From Lachnospiraceae bacterium (GTDB lineage Bacteria > Bacillota > Clostridia > Lachnospirales > Lachnospiraceae), in the NCBI GenBank assembly GCA_017539565.1, contig JAFYCS010000061.1, forward strand, positions 1-35,717: a stretch of DNA of 35,717 nucleotides, written 5' to 3'. Under the pieces are notes generated by a model. The model was not told the DNA's origin and did no database searches. It saw nothing but the letters and a program-made list of their open reading frames with translations. Of this stretch, positions 8,425-16,778 are shown in pieces. Position 1 is the stretch's first letter, and each line of letters starts with the position of its first letter. Both the position numbers and the translations under genes were made by a program.

Positions 8425-9270
8425 ATGGCATTAATGGATTATAAATACTTAAAAGATAAGATCTTAAGCCTTACCGGCGTGGATCTTAATTCGTATAAGG
8501 AAGCCCAGATGAAGCGCCGTATAGACCAGCTCATCACCAAAAAGGGGATCAGTGATTATCCGGGATATATAGAGCTGCTTAAGAAAGACAAGGATGCGAT
8601 GGAAGAGTTCCTGAACCACTTTACGATCAATGTTTCAAATTTCTACCGTAATCCCGAGCAGTGGGATTTTATGGATAAAGAAGTTATCCCTTTACTGCTC
8701 AAACGCTTCGGAAAGAATCTTAAGATCTGGTCGGCAGCGTGCTCTACAGGTGATGAACCATATTCTCTGGTAATGGCCCTGTCAAAGCATATACCTCTAA
8801 ATATGATCCGTATATATGCCACCGATATAGATAAGACCATACTCTTCAAGGCAAAAAGGGGGATCTATGTTGAAAAGGCACTCGAAGACATCCCCAAGGA
8901 TCTGAGGACTAAACATTTTACAAAGATAGAGGGGGCGGCTCTGGAAGAGATCATCAAGCAGCCGGGGAATTCCGATCTGAAGACTTTGCGCGTAGCTTAT
9001 AAGATAAGTGATGAGATAAAGAGCCGCGTTACATTTAAGCAGTCAAATCTGCTGGAACCTAAGGATTATCCAAAGGATTATCATATGATAGTCTGCCGCA
9101 ATGTACTGATCTATTTTACAGAGGATGCTAAAGACAGCGTATTCAGAAGGTTCCATGACAGCCTGGTACATGAAGGCATACTCTTCATAGGTTCGACAGA
9201 GCAGATCACTAATTATAAAGAGATAAACTACGCCAGAAAGAATTCGTTCTTTTACGAAAGAACCGATTAA
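8425..9270 (+). CDS. cheR: CheR-type protein-glutamate O-methyltransferase
   Basis: The 281-residue protein has the two-part CheR structure. The alpha-helical N-terminal domain (residues 1-80) contains the MKRRIDQL motif. The SAM-binding methyltransferase domain shows NVSNFYRNPEQWDF, KIWSAACSTGDEPYSL (the SAM loop), IYATDIDKTIL and the VCRNVLIYF motif. CheR methylates glutamates of chemoreceptors to adapt signalling. No other chemotaxis or flagellar gene lies in the window, so this is an isolated copy. It has a good AGAAGGAG ribosome binding site and sits between two terminators, so it is probably monocistronic. I could not identify a convincing promoter in the 75-nt gap upstream. Confidence 0.9.
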   Translation: MALMDYKYLKDKILSLTGVDLNSYKEAQMKRRIDQLITKKGISDYPGYIELLKKDKDAMEEFLNHFTINVSNFYRNPEQWDFMDKEVIPLLLKRFGKNLKIWSAACSTGDEPYSLVMALSKHIPLNMIRIYATDIDKTILFKAKRGIYVEKALEDIPKDLRTKHFTKIEGAALEEIIKQPGNSDLKTLRVAYKISDEIKSRVTFKQSNLLEPKDYPKDYHMIVCRNVLIYFTEDAKDSVFRRFHDSLVHEGILFIGSTEQITNYKEINYARKNSFFYERTD

Positions 9271-9302
9271 AAAAGGTGAGGACATGTGTCCTCACCTTTT
9301 TT
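9271..9302. terminator. Bidirectional Rho-independent terminator between convergent genes
   Basis: A near-perfect palindrome has AAAA before GGTGAGGACA (9275-9284), a 2-nt centre, then TGTCCTCACC (9287-9296) and T6. It has an A tract on the left and a T tract on the right, so it works on both strands. It serves cheR and the convergent gene ending at 9304. Confidence 0.92.
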
Positions 9303-9303
9303 A

Positions 9304-10422
9304 TTACATATCCCTGTACTGATACATGGAAGATAATATATGTTCTGCGTACATATTAAAGCCGGCTCGGCTTTTTTTGAATTCGTCGGTAAGCTCGAAG
9401 AATAAGTCTTTTGATTTGTATTCCCTCTTAAAGAATGGCGTGAACAGAACATCCCACTGGGGCAGATAGAGGGATTTCTTGCGGGTGTAACAGTTGGAGG
9501 CTGTAGCCTGTACCCTGTGTTCTTTATCGACAAAGCCCGCAATAGCTTTATGCATTGCAGTATCTTCAGCGGGAAGATAATAATAATCTTTGTAGTTTGA
9601 ATAGAAATACTTAAGTTCCTCTTCATACAGAGGTACCTTCAGAGAACCGTCTATGCCTTCGCCGGTAAAATAGCAGCCCAGGGAACGGAAGGAAATGGCT
9701 TTGGGCAGGGGAGCAGTGAAACGGAGTTTCATGATAACTTCCTGTCCGCGTTTTCTGTTGATGTCATGAAAATAATTTACATGTACTTTCATGACACGGA
9801 TGGGCTTTAAGAAAATATCCGGATATGCCAGCATATCGACAACCCTGAGCATTCCGCGCAGATCGTCTGCATTATGCTGCAAAAGCTCTGCTTCGATGGC
9901 GGGATCACCCTCACATACATAATCATGATAGCGGCTGATAAGCTCGCCGCCTGTATACGGATCGTCACGATCGATCCCAAGGAATTCTTCTATGGTCTTC
10001 TGCTTGAGGTCGGGAAGGCCTAAGATATCCTTGTAACCGCTGATTCGGCGGTAGATATCTACGCCGGAAAAAGCAGAAAAGTCATAAGGCATGGAATACT
10101 GCGCAACTTTCTGCTCAAGATAGGGCAGATCGAAACGGTTTCCGTTAAAATGTATAAGGAATTTAAAATCATGCATGAACTCGAAGAATGCTGTAAGCAG
10201 CTGCAGTTCTTCGTCATAATTCTCAGCGAGCCACTGAGTGTAGTTCCAGGTATCGTCCTTAAAAAAGACAACACCCACAAGGTAAAGGCTGGAATTCCTG
10301 GCGCTTAACCCGGTTGTCTCGATATCGATAAAAAGTATATCTTCTTTTGTCATGCCTTCGGTTAAAAGCCCTTCCAGGGGGTAGGAAGGAGTGATATCAA
10401 GAGGCGATGTAAAGCTTTTCAT
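9304..10422 (-). CDS. Ribonuclease H-like / DEDD exonuclease domain protein (YprB-like)
   Basis: The 372-residue protein contains an RNase H-like exonuclease domain at about residues 25-200. The DEDD acidic residues are visible in FIDIETTGLSARNSSLYLVG (D-x-E), LIHFNGNRFDLPYLEQ (Asp) and LLQHNADDLRGMLRV (Asp). This is the YprB-type ribonuclease H-like family, proposed to be a single-strand exonuclease; its cellular role is not established. The C-terminal 150 residues are less conserved to my eye and contain a cluster of aromatics. The ATG follows GAAAGGATC, and a good promoter lies upstream on the same strand. Its end shares a terminator with cheR. Confidence 0.82.
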   Translation of the reverse strand: MKSFTSPLDITPSYPLEGLLTEGMTKEDILFIDIETTGLSARNSSLYLVGVVFFKDDTWNYTQWLAENYDEELQLLTAFFEFMHDFKFLIHFNGNRFDLPYLEQKVAQYSMPYDFSAFSGVDIYRRISGYKDILGLPDLKQKTIEEFLGIDRDDPYTGGELISRYHDYVCEGDPAIEAELLQHNADDLRGMLRVVDMLAYPDIFLKPIRVMKVHVNYFHDINRKRGQEVIMKLRFTAPLPKAISFRSLGCYFTGEGIDGSLKVPLYEEELKYFYSNYKDYYYLPAEDTAMHKAIAGFVDKEHRVQATASNCYTRKKSLYLPQWDVLFTPFFKREYKSKDLFFELTDEFKKSRAGFNMYAEHILSSMYQYRDM

Positions 10423-10455
10423 CTCGGATGATCCTTTCGTGATTTTTCTTTTTAT

Positions 10456-10483
10456 ATGATAACATAAATTGATGAAATTTCAA
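10456..10483 (-). promoter_or_regulatory. Sigma-A promoter for the RNase H-like gene
   Basis: On the minus strand TTGAAA (10483-10478) and TATCAT (10461-10456) are separated by 16 nt, each 5 of 6 to consensus. This gives a leader of about 25-30 nt before the start at 10422. A matching promoter for rnfC on the plus strand must lie in the same 110-nt gap, but only weak candidates (TTGATG at 10469, TAATAT at 10495) are visible. Confidence 0.7.
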
Positions 10484-10532
10484 CCGATCTGTGTTAATAT
10501 ACATATGGTTATTAAATACAGGAGAATAACAA

Positions 10533-11849
10533 ATGTCTGTATTAACTTTTAAAGGCGGCGTTCATCCTTATGACGGAAAAGAACTGTCAAAAGATAAGCC
10601 GATAATCGATGCGAAGCCCGGAAAAGAGCTTGTTTACCCGCTCAGTCAGCATATAGGAGCACCTGCAAAAGCAATCGTCGAAAAAGGCAGTCATGTGCTC
10701 TGCGGCCAGTGTATTGCCGAGGCCGGAGGCTTTGTTTCTGCGCCTGTTTATTCTTCCGTATCCGGTACGGTCAAGGGGATAGAAAAACGCAGGACCATTA
10801 CCGGCGATATGGTTGACTGCATAATAATCGAGAATGACGGTGAATATGAAAAGGCTGATCCTATCAATGATAAGCCTTATGAGGATATGAGCCGTGAGGA
10901 AGTGATAGCAGCGATACAGAAGGCCGGAATAGTAGGCATGGGAGGAGCAGGTTTCCCGACGCATGTAAAGCTTTCGCCCAAAGAGCCGGATAAGATAGAT
11001 ACGATAATCGTAAACTGTGCGGAATGCGAGCCTTATCTGACGAGCGATTACCGCAAGATGATGGAAGAATCTGATAAGCTGATCGGCGGACTTCAGATAG
11101 AGGTTGCGTTATTTAAAAATGCAAAGGGAGTATTGGCTGTAGAGGACAACAAGCCTGATTGCATCAAACTACTGCGCGAAAAGACAAAGGATATAAAAAA
11201 TATCAGCGTAGCCACATTAAAGACAAAGTATCCCCAGGGATCTGAACGCCAGCTGATCTATGCGGTTACAAAGCGGCAGATCAATTCGAAGATGCTCCCT
11301 GCCGATGCCGGATGTATAGTAAATAATGTCGATACGGTGATCGCTATAAACTGTGCAGTCCGCGAAGGGGAACCGCTGATGTATCGTATCGTTACCGTAA
11401 CCGGCGATGCAGTCAACGATCCCAGGAACTTCAGGGTGCGTACAGGTACCAACTATAAGGAGTTGATAGAAGCGGCCGGCGGATTTAAATGCGAGGCTAA
11501 GAAGATAATATCCGGTGGTCCCATGATGGGCTTTGCACTGTTCGACTTAAATGTCCCCGTAACCAAGTCCTCATCCGCATTATTATGCATGAGTGAAGAT
11601 GAAGTTGCAAAGTGGGAACCTTCGGCCTGCATAAACTGCGGCCGCTGTGTAGACGCATGCCCGTCAAGACTCATTCCTTCGCATCTTGCGGATCATGCAT
11701 CACATTTTAACGAAGAGGAATTCCTTGCCCTATACGGTCTGGAATGCGTTGAATGCGGCAGCTGCTCCTATGTATGTCCGGCAAAGCGGCAGCTGGCACA
11801 GATGATAAAGAGTATGAGGCGTATGCAGCTGGCAAAGAGAAAAAAATAG
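10533..11849 (+). CDS. rnfC: Rnf electron transport complex subunit C
   Basis: RnfC is the peripheral NADH-binding subunit of the Rnf complex, which oxidises ferredoxin, reduces NAD+ and pumps Na+ or H+. The 438-residue sequence shows the GMGGAGFPTHVKL nucleotide-binding region (about residue 133) and the NCAECEPYLTSDYRKM motif. Near the C-terminus are two [4Fe-4S] motifs, CINCGRCVDACPSRLIP and CVECGSCSYVCPAKRQL. It is the first gene of rnfCDGEAB, with a GGAG ribosome binding site at about 10521-10524. The length matches the short clostridial form without the long C-terminal repeats of some proteobacterial RnfC. Confidence 0.95.
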   Translation: MSVLTFKGGVHPYDGKELSKDKPIIDAKPGKELVYPLSQHIGAPAKAIVEKGSHVLCGQCIAEAGGFVSAPVYSSVSGTVKGIEKRRTITGDMVDCIIIENDGEYEKADPINDKPYEDMSREEVIAAIQKAGIVGMGGAGFPTHVKLSPKEPDKIDTIIVNCAECEPYLTSDYRKMMEESDKLIGGLQIEVALFKNAKGVLAVEDNKPDCIKLLREKTKDIKNISVATLKTKYPQGSERQLIYAVTKRQINSKMLPADAGCIVNNVDTVIAINCAVREGEPLMYRIVTVTGDAVNDPRNFRVRTGTNYKELIEAAGGFKCEAKKIISGGPMMGFALFDLNVPVTKSSSALLCMSEDEVAKWEPSACINCGRCVDACPSRLIPSHLADHASHFNEEEFLALYGLECVECGSCSYVCPAKRQLAQMIKSMRRMQLAKRKK

Positions 11850-11864
11850 AGTAAAAGAGCTGAT

Positions 11865-12863
11865 ATGGAAAACGGATCAAAGGATAAAAAAACAAATACA
11901 GATGAGCAGGTAAATAAACTTCCCTCAGTCTCACCCACGCCCCATGTCCGTGACAAGTCCACCACATCAAAGATCATGGGCTGTGTGCTGCTGGGACTGT
12001 TGCCTGCAACGGCAGTAGGTATCTGGAATTTCGGATACAGGGCACTCATAATTGTGATCGCATGCATAGCGCTCTGTGTATTGTTTGAATGGGGATTTGA
12101 AAAGATTTGCAGAAAGAAGAGTACTGTAAAGGATCTGTCTGCTGTGCTTACAGGCCTGCTGCTGGCACTTAACCTGCCTGTTGGCGTTCCCTGGTACATA
12201 CCTGTTATTGGAAGCTTCGTAGCTATAGTGGTTGTTAAGCAGCTCTTCGGAGGCCTTGGACAGAATTTCATGAATCCTGCCCTCGGAGCAAGATGTTTTC
12301 TGGTTCTTTCGTTTTCAAGATATATGACAGATTTTTCGTACCGTCCCGGCTGGGGAAATGCGGATATTATCAGTTCCGCCACGCCTCTGGCTGACGTAAA
12401 GAACGGGGCGGCCTTTTCACTGACATCAATGCTGCTGGGTAATGAAGCCGGGACCATAGGCGAGACTTCTGCGCTTGCTTTATTGATCGGCGGACTCTTC
12501 CTTTTGTGCATGGGGGTGATCACCTGGCATTTGACAGGAATGTATATTCTGAGCCTGGTAGTGTTTGCTGCCATTTTCGGAGGCCGTGGTCTTGACTTTG
12601 AATATCTTGCGGCACATCTCTTTGGAGGCGGACTTATGCTTGGAGCATTCTTTATGGCTACGGACTATGTTACCAGACCCATAACTAAAAAAGGGCAGAT
12701 CATTTACGGTATATTCCTGGGCTGCCTTACCGGTATATTCCGTATTTTCGGTCCTGCGGCGGAGGGTGTCTCCTTTGCTATAATAATCGGAAACCTTATA
12801 GTCCCGCTGATAGAACGCATAACCGTGCCTAAACACTTTGGATACAGAAAGGCAGCTAAATGA
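11865..12863 (+). CDS. rnfD: Rnf complex subunit D (covalent FMN membrane subunit)
   Basis: The 332-residue multi-spanning membrane protein of the NqrB/RnfD family carries FMN covalently on a threonine. The flavinylation site is visible as IISSATPLAD, with the threonine at residue 173. The NLPVGVPWYIPVIGS and NPALGARCFLV segments are typical. The N-terminal 25 residues are hydrophilic. The gene follows rnfC by 15 nt and its ATGA stop overlaps the rnfG start. The nearby apbE gene would attach the FMN. Confidence 0.95.
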   Translation: MENGSKDKKTNTDEQVNKLPSVSPTPHVRDKSTTSKIMGCVLLGLLPATAVGIWNFGYRALIIVIACIALCVLFEWGFEKICRKKSTVKDLSAVLTGLLLALNLPVGVPWYIPVIGSFVAIVVVKQLFGGLGQNFMNPALGARCFLVLSFSRYMTDFSYRPGWGNADIISSATPLADVKNGAAFSLTSMLLGNEAGTIGETSALALLIGGLFLLCMGVITWHLTGMYILSLVVFAAIFGGRGLDFEYLAAHLFGGGLMLGAFFMATDYVTRPITKKGQIIYGIFLGCLTGIFRIFGPAAEGVSFAIIIGNLIVPLIERITVPKHFGYRKAAK

Positions 12864-13489
12864 AGACCATAATCAAAGACGCTCTTATACTTTTCGCGAT
12901 CACAGCCATAGCAGGAATACTGCTTGCAGTGGTCAACGAAGTTACGAAAAAGCCCATAGAGGAAGGAAAGAGAGCTGCAGTGGAAGCTGCCTGCCGCGAG
13001 GTGTTTCCTGAAGCAGATCATTTTACGCCGGGGGCGGATCCTGCAAGTATACCGGAATATCAGGATTTTCTGCTTAAGTATCCAAAGAATACCGTAGATG
13101 AGACTTATACTGCGCATACAGAAGACGGAACGCCTCTTGGTTTTGTATTTAATCTTACAACAAAAGAAGGATACGGCGGAAATATACGTTTTTCAATGGG
13201 TGTGGATTTTGAAGGCACTGTAAAGGGTGTGGCCATACTTGAAACTTCCGAGACCCCCGGCCTTGGAATGCAGGCGGGTGAAGTGCTTACTCCCCAGTTT
13301 AAGGACAGAAAAGCTGACAGCTTTGTCTATGTTAAAGGCGGCGGAGCATCCAAAGAAAACGAAGTGGATGCGATCTCTTCAGCAACCATCACAACTAAAG
13401 CTTTTGTTAATGGCATAAACGCCGGTCTGGATTATTACAGGATGGTTTATGGTGATCTGACAGCGGATTCGTTCCGTGATAGCCTGTAG
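12860..13489 (+). CDS. rnfG: Rnf complex subunit G (covalent FMN, FMN-binding domain)
   Basis: The 209-residue protein has one N-terminal membrane helix (ALILFAITAIAGILLAVVNEV) and an extracytoplasmic FMN-binding domain. The flavinylation motif reads DAISSATITTKAF, with the acceptor threonine at residue 176 (usual consensus S-G-A-T; the second position here is Ser). The ETPGLGM segment is also conserved. It starts within the rnfD stop codon (ATGA overlap), so translation is coupled. Electrons pass from RnfC/RnfB through this flavin. Confidence 0.94.
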   Translation: MKTIIKDALILFAITAIAGILLAVVNEVTKKPIEEGKRAAVEAACREVFPEADHFTPGADPASIPEYQDFLLKYPKNTVDETYTAHTEDGTPLGFVFNLTTKEGYGGNIRFSMGVDFEGTVKGVAILETSETPGLGMQAGEVLTPQFKDRKADSFVYVKGGGASKENEVDAISSATITTKAFVNGINAGLDYYRMVYGDLTADSFRDSL

Positions 13490-13502
13490 AAAGGAACTGT
13501 AC

Positions 13503-14249
13503 ATGAACGAAACAAATAAAACGAACCCGTTCATAAACGGCCTTATAAAAGAAAATCCTACCTTTGTGCTGATGCTGGGTATGTGTCCCACACTGGCGGT
13601 GACCACGTCTGCCATAAACGGCCTGGGTATGGGACTTACAACAACCGTAGTACTGACACTGAGTAATATCATCATATCGGCGCTTCGCAATGTGATCCCG
13701 GATAAGGTCCGTATCCCGGCGTTTATTGTTATAATCGCATCTTTTGTGACCATCGTCGGTCAGTTTCTTGAAGCATATCTGCCGGCTCTCAATTCGGCTC
13801 TGGGAATGTTCATACCGCTGATCGTGGTTAACTGTATAATCCTTGGGCGCGCGGAAGCTTTTGCTTCAAAAAATAAGGTGTTTGCTTCAGCTCTGGACGG
13901 TCTTGGAATGGGACTGGGATTTACAGTTGCCCTGACCCTTATCGGATGTGTACGTGAGATACTGGGAAGCTTTTCCGTATTCGGCATCAGTTTTAAAGCT
14001 CCTCTGGAAGCAGCAGGCTTATCGCCTATAGCTATATTTGTTATGGCTCCCGGTGCATTCTTTGTACTTGCAGCAATCATAGCGGTAATGAGTGTTATAC
14101 GTGATAAGCAGATAAAAGCCGGAAAGGAAACAAAGATCAGGGCCTGCAATAAAGATTGTGCTTCCTGTGGTGATGACGGCTGTGTGCACCGTTTCTATGA
14201 TGAAAACGGCGCGGATACTGCGGTAGGAAAGAAAGAAGGTGTGCAATGA
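13503..14249 (+). CDS. rnfE: Rnf complex subunit E with Cys-rich C-terminal extension
   Basis: The 248-residue NqrD/RnfE-family integral membrane subunit has about six helices and the LGMCPTLAVTTSAINGLGMG motif. The start is the ATG at 13503, behind AGAAAGGAAC; the in-frame upstream codon at 13476 lies inside rnfG. Classical RnfE ends near residue 210. This one continues with a hydrophilic tail holding Cys215, Cys219, Cys222, Cys227 and His229 (spacing C-x3-C-x2-C-x4-C-x-H), which could bind a metal or cluster. The stop overlaps the start of rnfA by 4 nt. Confidence 0.94.
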   Translation: MNETNKTNPFINGLIKENPTFVLMLGMCPTLAVTTSAINGLGMGLTTTVVLTLSNIIISALRNVIPDKVRIPAFIVIIASFVTIVGQFLEAYLPALNSALGMFIPLIVVNCIILGRAEAFASKNKVFASALDGLGMGLGFTVALTLIGCVREILGSFSVFGISFKAPLEAAGLSPIAIFVMAPGAFFVLAAIIAVMSVIRDKQIKAGKETKIRACNKDCASCGDDGCVHRFYDENGADTAVGKKEGVQ

Positions 14250-14830
14250 GTACTATATCTGAATTATTGATAATAGCTATAGGCTCTGCTTTTGTAAGCA
14301 ATGTGGTACTCAGCCAGTTTTACGGACTGTGCCCGTTCCTGGGAGTATCAAAGCAGCTTAAGACTGCAGGCGGTATGGGAGTGGCAGTCATCTTTGTTAT
14401 CACCCTGGCAAGCCTGGTAAGCTCGCTTATCTATGGTTTCCTGCTTAAGCCTTTTGAACTGGAGTATCTTAAGACCATAGTATTTATACTGGTGATAGCT
14501 GCTCTTGTGCAGTTTGTAGAGATGTTCTTAAAGAAATATATTCCGGCGCTGTATGAATCCCTGGGAGTATATCTTCCACTGATCACCACCAACTGCGCTG
14601 TACTGGGAACAGCACTTACCAATGTGCAGGAGGAGTACAATATACTTTATTCGCTGGTTAACGGCTTTGCCACGGCAGCGGGCTTTGCAATATCGATCTG
14701 TATACTTGCAGGAATAAGAGAGAAGATGCGTTATAACAATATTCCCAAGCCTTTTCAGGGGATGCCCATAGTGCTTGTTACTGCAGGACTTATGGCTATA
14801 GCCTTCTGCGGATTCTCGGGATTGTTATAA
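14246..14830 (+). CDS. rnfA: Rnf complex subunit A
   Basis: The 194-residue NqrE/RnfA-family membrane protein has six predicted helices and is the pseudo-symmetric partner of RnfE. The SNVVLSQFYGLCPFLGVSKQ segment contains the conserved Cys proposed to take part in the intramembrane [2Fe-2S] site. The matching LPLITTNCAVLG sits in the second half. It starts in the rnfE stop (ATGA). Its own TAA is the first base triplet of a dispersed repeat unit that separates it from rnfB. Confidence 0.95.
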   Translation: MSTISELLIIAIGSAFVSNVVLSQFYGLCPFLGVSKQLKTAGGMGVAVIFVITLASLVSSLIYGFLLKPFELEYLKTIVFILVIAALVQFVEMFLKKYIPALYESLGVYLPLITTNCAVLGTALTNVQEEYNILYSLVNGFATAAGFAISICILAGIREKMRYNNIPKPFQGMPIVLVTAGLMAIAFCGFSGLL

Positions 14831-14857
14831 AGATTCTTCGCTGCGCTCAGAATGACA
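14830..14857 (+). repeat. Single copy of the dispersed GATTCTTCGC repeat inside the rnf operon
   Basis: The 28-bp unit is the same as the arms at 2918-2951 and 2996-3023 (one substitution, GCTGCGCTC for GCTACGCTC). It begins at the last base of the rnfA stop codon. The GGAG used as ribosome binding site for rnfB (14859-14862) lies 1 nt beyond its end. There is no inverted partner here, so it should not form a terminator. Confidence 0.8.
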
Positions 14858-14873
14858 TGGAGATTGAGTATAT

Positions 14874-15671
14874 ATGAACATGCAGGCAATTATAACAGCA
14901 GTAATAGTGATCGCGATCCTGGGGCTTATTCTCGGGCTCTTTCTGGGGATAGCTGCGAAGGCTTTTCACGTAGAAACAGATCCCAGGGAGGAAAAGATAA
15001 CAGCTGCCCTTCCCGGGAATAACTGCGGCGGCTGCGGATATCCCGGATGTTCAGGACTGGCTGCGGCTATCGTTAAAGGTGATGCACCGGTTAACGGCTG
15101 CCCTGTGGGCGGAGAGAGCGCAGCCAAGGCAGTTGCGGAAATAATGGGGGTGGATGCCGGTAACAGCGTTCGAATGGTAGCCTTTGTGAAGTGCGCAGGC
15201 GACTGTGAGAAAGCAAATAAAGATTATGAGTATACGGGAGAACAGGACTGCCGCATGGCCGCCATGCTTCCCGGCGGCGGTGATAAAAGCTGCTCTTTCG
15301 GATGCCTTGGGTATGGAAACTGTGTGAAGAGCTGCCCCTTTGATGCCATACATATAGTTAACGGTATAGCGGTGGTCGATAAGGAGGCCTGCAAAGCCTG
15401 CAGCAAATGTATAGAGGCATGCCCTAAGAAGCTGATAGAACTGGTACCTTACGAAGCTGAGTATCTGGTGGCCTGCAATTCAAAGGATAAGGGGCCTGAC
15501 GTTATGAAGAAATGCAAGGCCGGATGTATAGGCTGCAGCTTATGTAAAAAGAACTGTCCCAAAGATGCAGTCGATATAAGTGATTTTCTGGCACATATCG
15601 ATCAGGATAAATGTGAAGGCTGCGGAGCCTGTGCAGAGAAGTGCCCCAAGAAAGCGATAGTACATCACTGA
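14874..15671 (+). CDS. rnfB: Rnf complex subunit B (ferredoxin-type, multi [4Fe-4S])
   Basis: The 265-residue protein has an N-terminal membrane helix (residues 5-28) and a cysteine-rich cytoplasmic part that accepts electrons from ferredoxin. The first cluster motif is NNCGGCGYPGCSGLAAAI with a later CP. Then follow CSFGCLGYGNCVKSCP, CKACSKCIEACP, CKAGCIGCSLCKKNCP and CEGCGACAEKCP, so at least five cluster-binding groups. Cys-rich clostridial RnfB proteins carry similar sets. The gene is last in the operon, as in Acetobacterium and Clostridium, and its end overlaps the convergent apbE by 7 bp. Confidence 0.95.
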   Translation: MNMQAIITAVIVIAILGLILGLFLGIAAKAFHVETDPREEKITAALPGNNCGGCGYPGCSGLAAAIVKGDAPVNGCPVGGESAAKAVAEIMGVDAGNSVRMVAFVKCAGDCEKANKDYEYTGEQDCRMAAMLPGGGDKSCSFGCLGYGNCVKSCPFDAIHIVNGIAVVDKEACKACSKCIEACPKKLIELVPYEAEYLVACNSKDKGPDVMKKCKAGCIGCSLCKKNCPKDAVDISDFLAHIDQDKCEGCGACAEKCPKKAIVHH

Positions 15672-16633
15672 TATTCATATTTTGGAAATCCTGAAGTAGT
15701 ATAAATATTATAATGGTTATCTATAAAAAGGGCTTCGGCGTCATCGGTATTTTCGATGAACTCCAGGCCTTTTTCCATTCCCATTACCATGCAGGCGGTT
15801 GAGAGTGCGTCGGCTTTAGTCGGGTCTGAGCTGACTATAGTAACGGACAGCAGTTCGTTTTCAACTGGGAATCCGGTTTCGGGATCCAGGATATGATGAT
15901 AGAAATGGTCATTGTATACGAAGTTGCGTTCGTATATACCGGAGGTAACAACTGCGGCATCACATACTTCCACCGTAACAATAACATCGCCTGAAAAAGG
16001 ATATTTTATACCTACGGTAAAAGCTTCGCCACCGGGCTTTGAGCCTATGACCACGATGTTGCCGCCAAGGTTGATAAGTGCTGACTTAACTCCTTTTTCA
16101 ATAAGATGATCTCTAATGAGTTCTGATACAGCCCCTTTGGCGATAAAACCAAGATCGATCTTAGCTTCCGGATCGGTGAGTGAGACGTTGTTATCTTTAA
16201 GAATGATAGAAGACGGATCGGTATGTATAAGCGCATCTTTTATATTGCCGCTGCCTGGAAAGGAAGGGTTATCCTTATCCGAAAAATCCCACAGCAGGCT
16301 TACGGCTCCTATGGCGGGATTTACCGCGCCGCCGGTCAGATCATTATAATCTTTGGAAGTTTTTATGAGGGGATACAGTGCCGAATAGTCGCTGCTTTCT
16401 CCGTGATTCAGTTTATAAAGCAGGCTGTCGGGATCGTGCGCGGAATAGAGTTTATCACAGCTTTCGCATATTTCCAGGCATTCCTTAAGATACTGCTTAT
16501 CTTCACCATAAACATGGATCTGTACATAAGTATCAAAATAAAAGCCGCAATCTACGATCTGTGCCGGCTCATTGCATCCTGTAAGTACCAGACATATAAA
16601 AACTGAAAGGATCAAAGATATCTTCCTGCGCAT
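15665..16633 (-). CDS. apbE: FAD:protein FMN transferase, lipoprotein form
   Basis: ApbE attaches FMN by a phosphoester bond to threonines of RnfD and RnfG on the outer side of the membrane. The 322-residue protein begins with a lipoprotein signal (lipobox LTGC, Cys20). It has the family motifs LGFIAKGAVSELI, INLGGNIVVIG, HHILDPETGFPV and the Mg-binding DALSTACMVMG. It lies on the opposite strand but directly abuts rnfB, with a 7-bp convergent overlap. This strongly suggests the Rnf flavoproteins as substrates. No terminator is visible between the two genes, so their transcripts may overlap. Confidence 0.93.
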   Translation of the reverse strand: MRRKISLILSVFICLVLTGCNEPAQIVDCGFYFDTYVQIHVYGEDKQYLKECLEICESCDKLYSAHDPDSLLYKLNHGESSDYSALYPLIKTSKDYNDLTGGAVNPAIGAVSLLWDFSDKDNPSFPGSGNIKDALIHTDPSSIILKDNNVSLTDPEAKIDLGFIAKGAVSELIRDHLIEKGVKSALINLGGNIVVIGSKPGGEAFTVGIKYPFSGDVIVTVEVCDAAVVTSGIYERNFVYNDHFYHHILDPETGFPVENELLSVTIVSSDPTKADALSTACMVMGMEKGLEFIENTDDAEALFIDNHYNIYTTSGFPKYEYQ

Positions 16634-16714
16634 ATTACAATGATATCACCGGCGTGCGGTTTATTAAAGTCTTATTTTGATGTATGCCCCATATCTTGTA
16701 CACGGGGACGGTTT

Positions 16715-16723
16715 TGTGATAAT
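16715..16723 (+). promoter_or_regulatory. Possible extended -10 promoter for the rhomboid gene
   Basis: GATAAT (16718-16723) is preceded by TGT, giving an extended -10 element. The best -35 (TTGTAC, 16 nt upstream) is weak. It is the only reasonable plus-strand promoter in the 145-nt gap after the apbE start. Confidence 0.4.
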
Positions 16724-16778
16724 ATATAGAACGTGAGGGCTTCGCCCGGGAAGATTCATGGATAAGAGGAAAAGTATA

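Noticed and set aside
11768-12574. 268-codon minus-strand open frame over rnfC/rnfD
   Set aside because: It lies antisense to two conserved Rnf genes and shows no domain or translation signal.
16735-16748. GGGCTTCGCCC hairpin in the rhomboid leader as an attenuator or riboswitch
   Set aside because: Only a 3-4 bp stem forms, with no U tract and no room for an aptamer.
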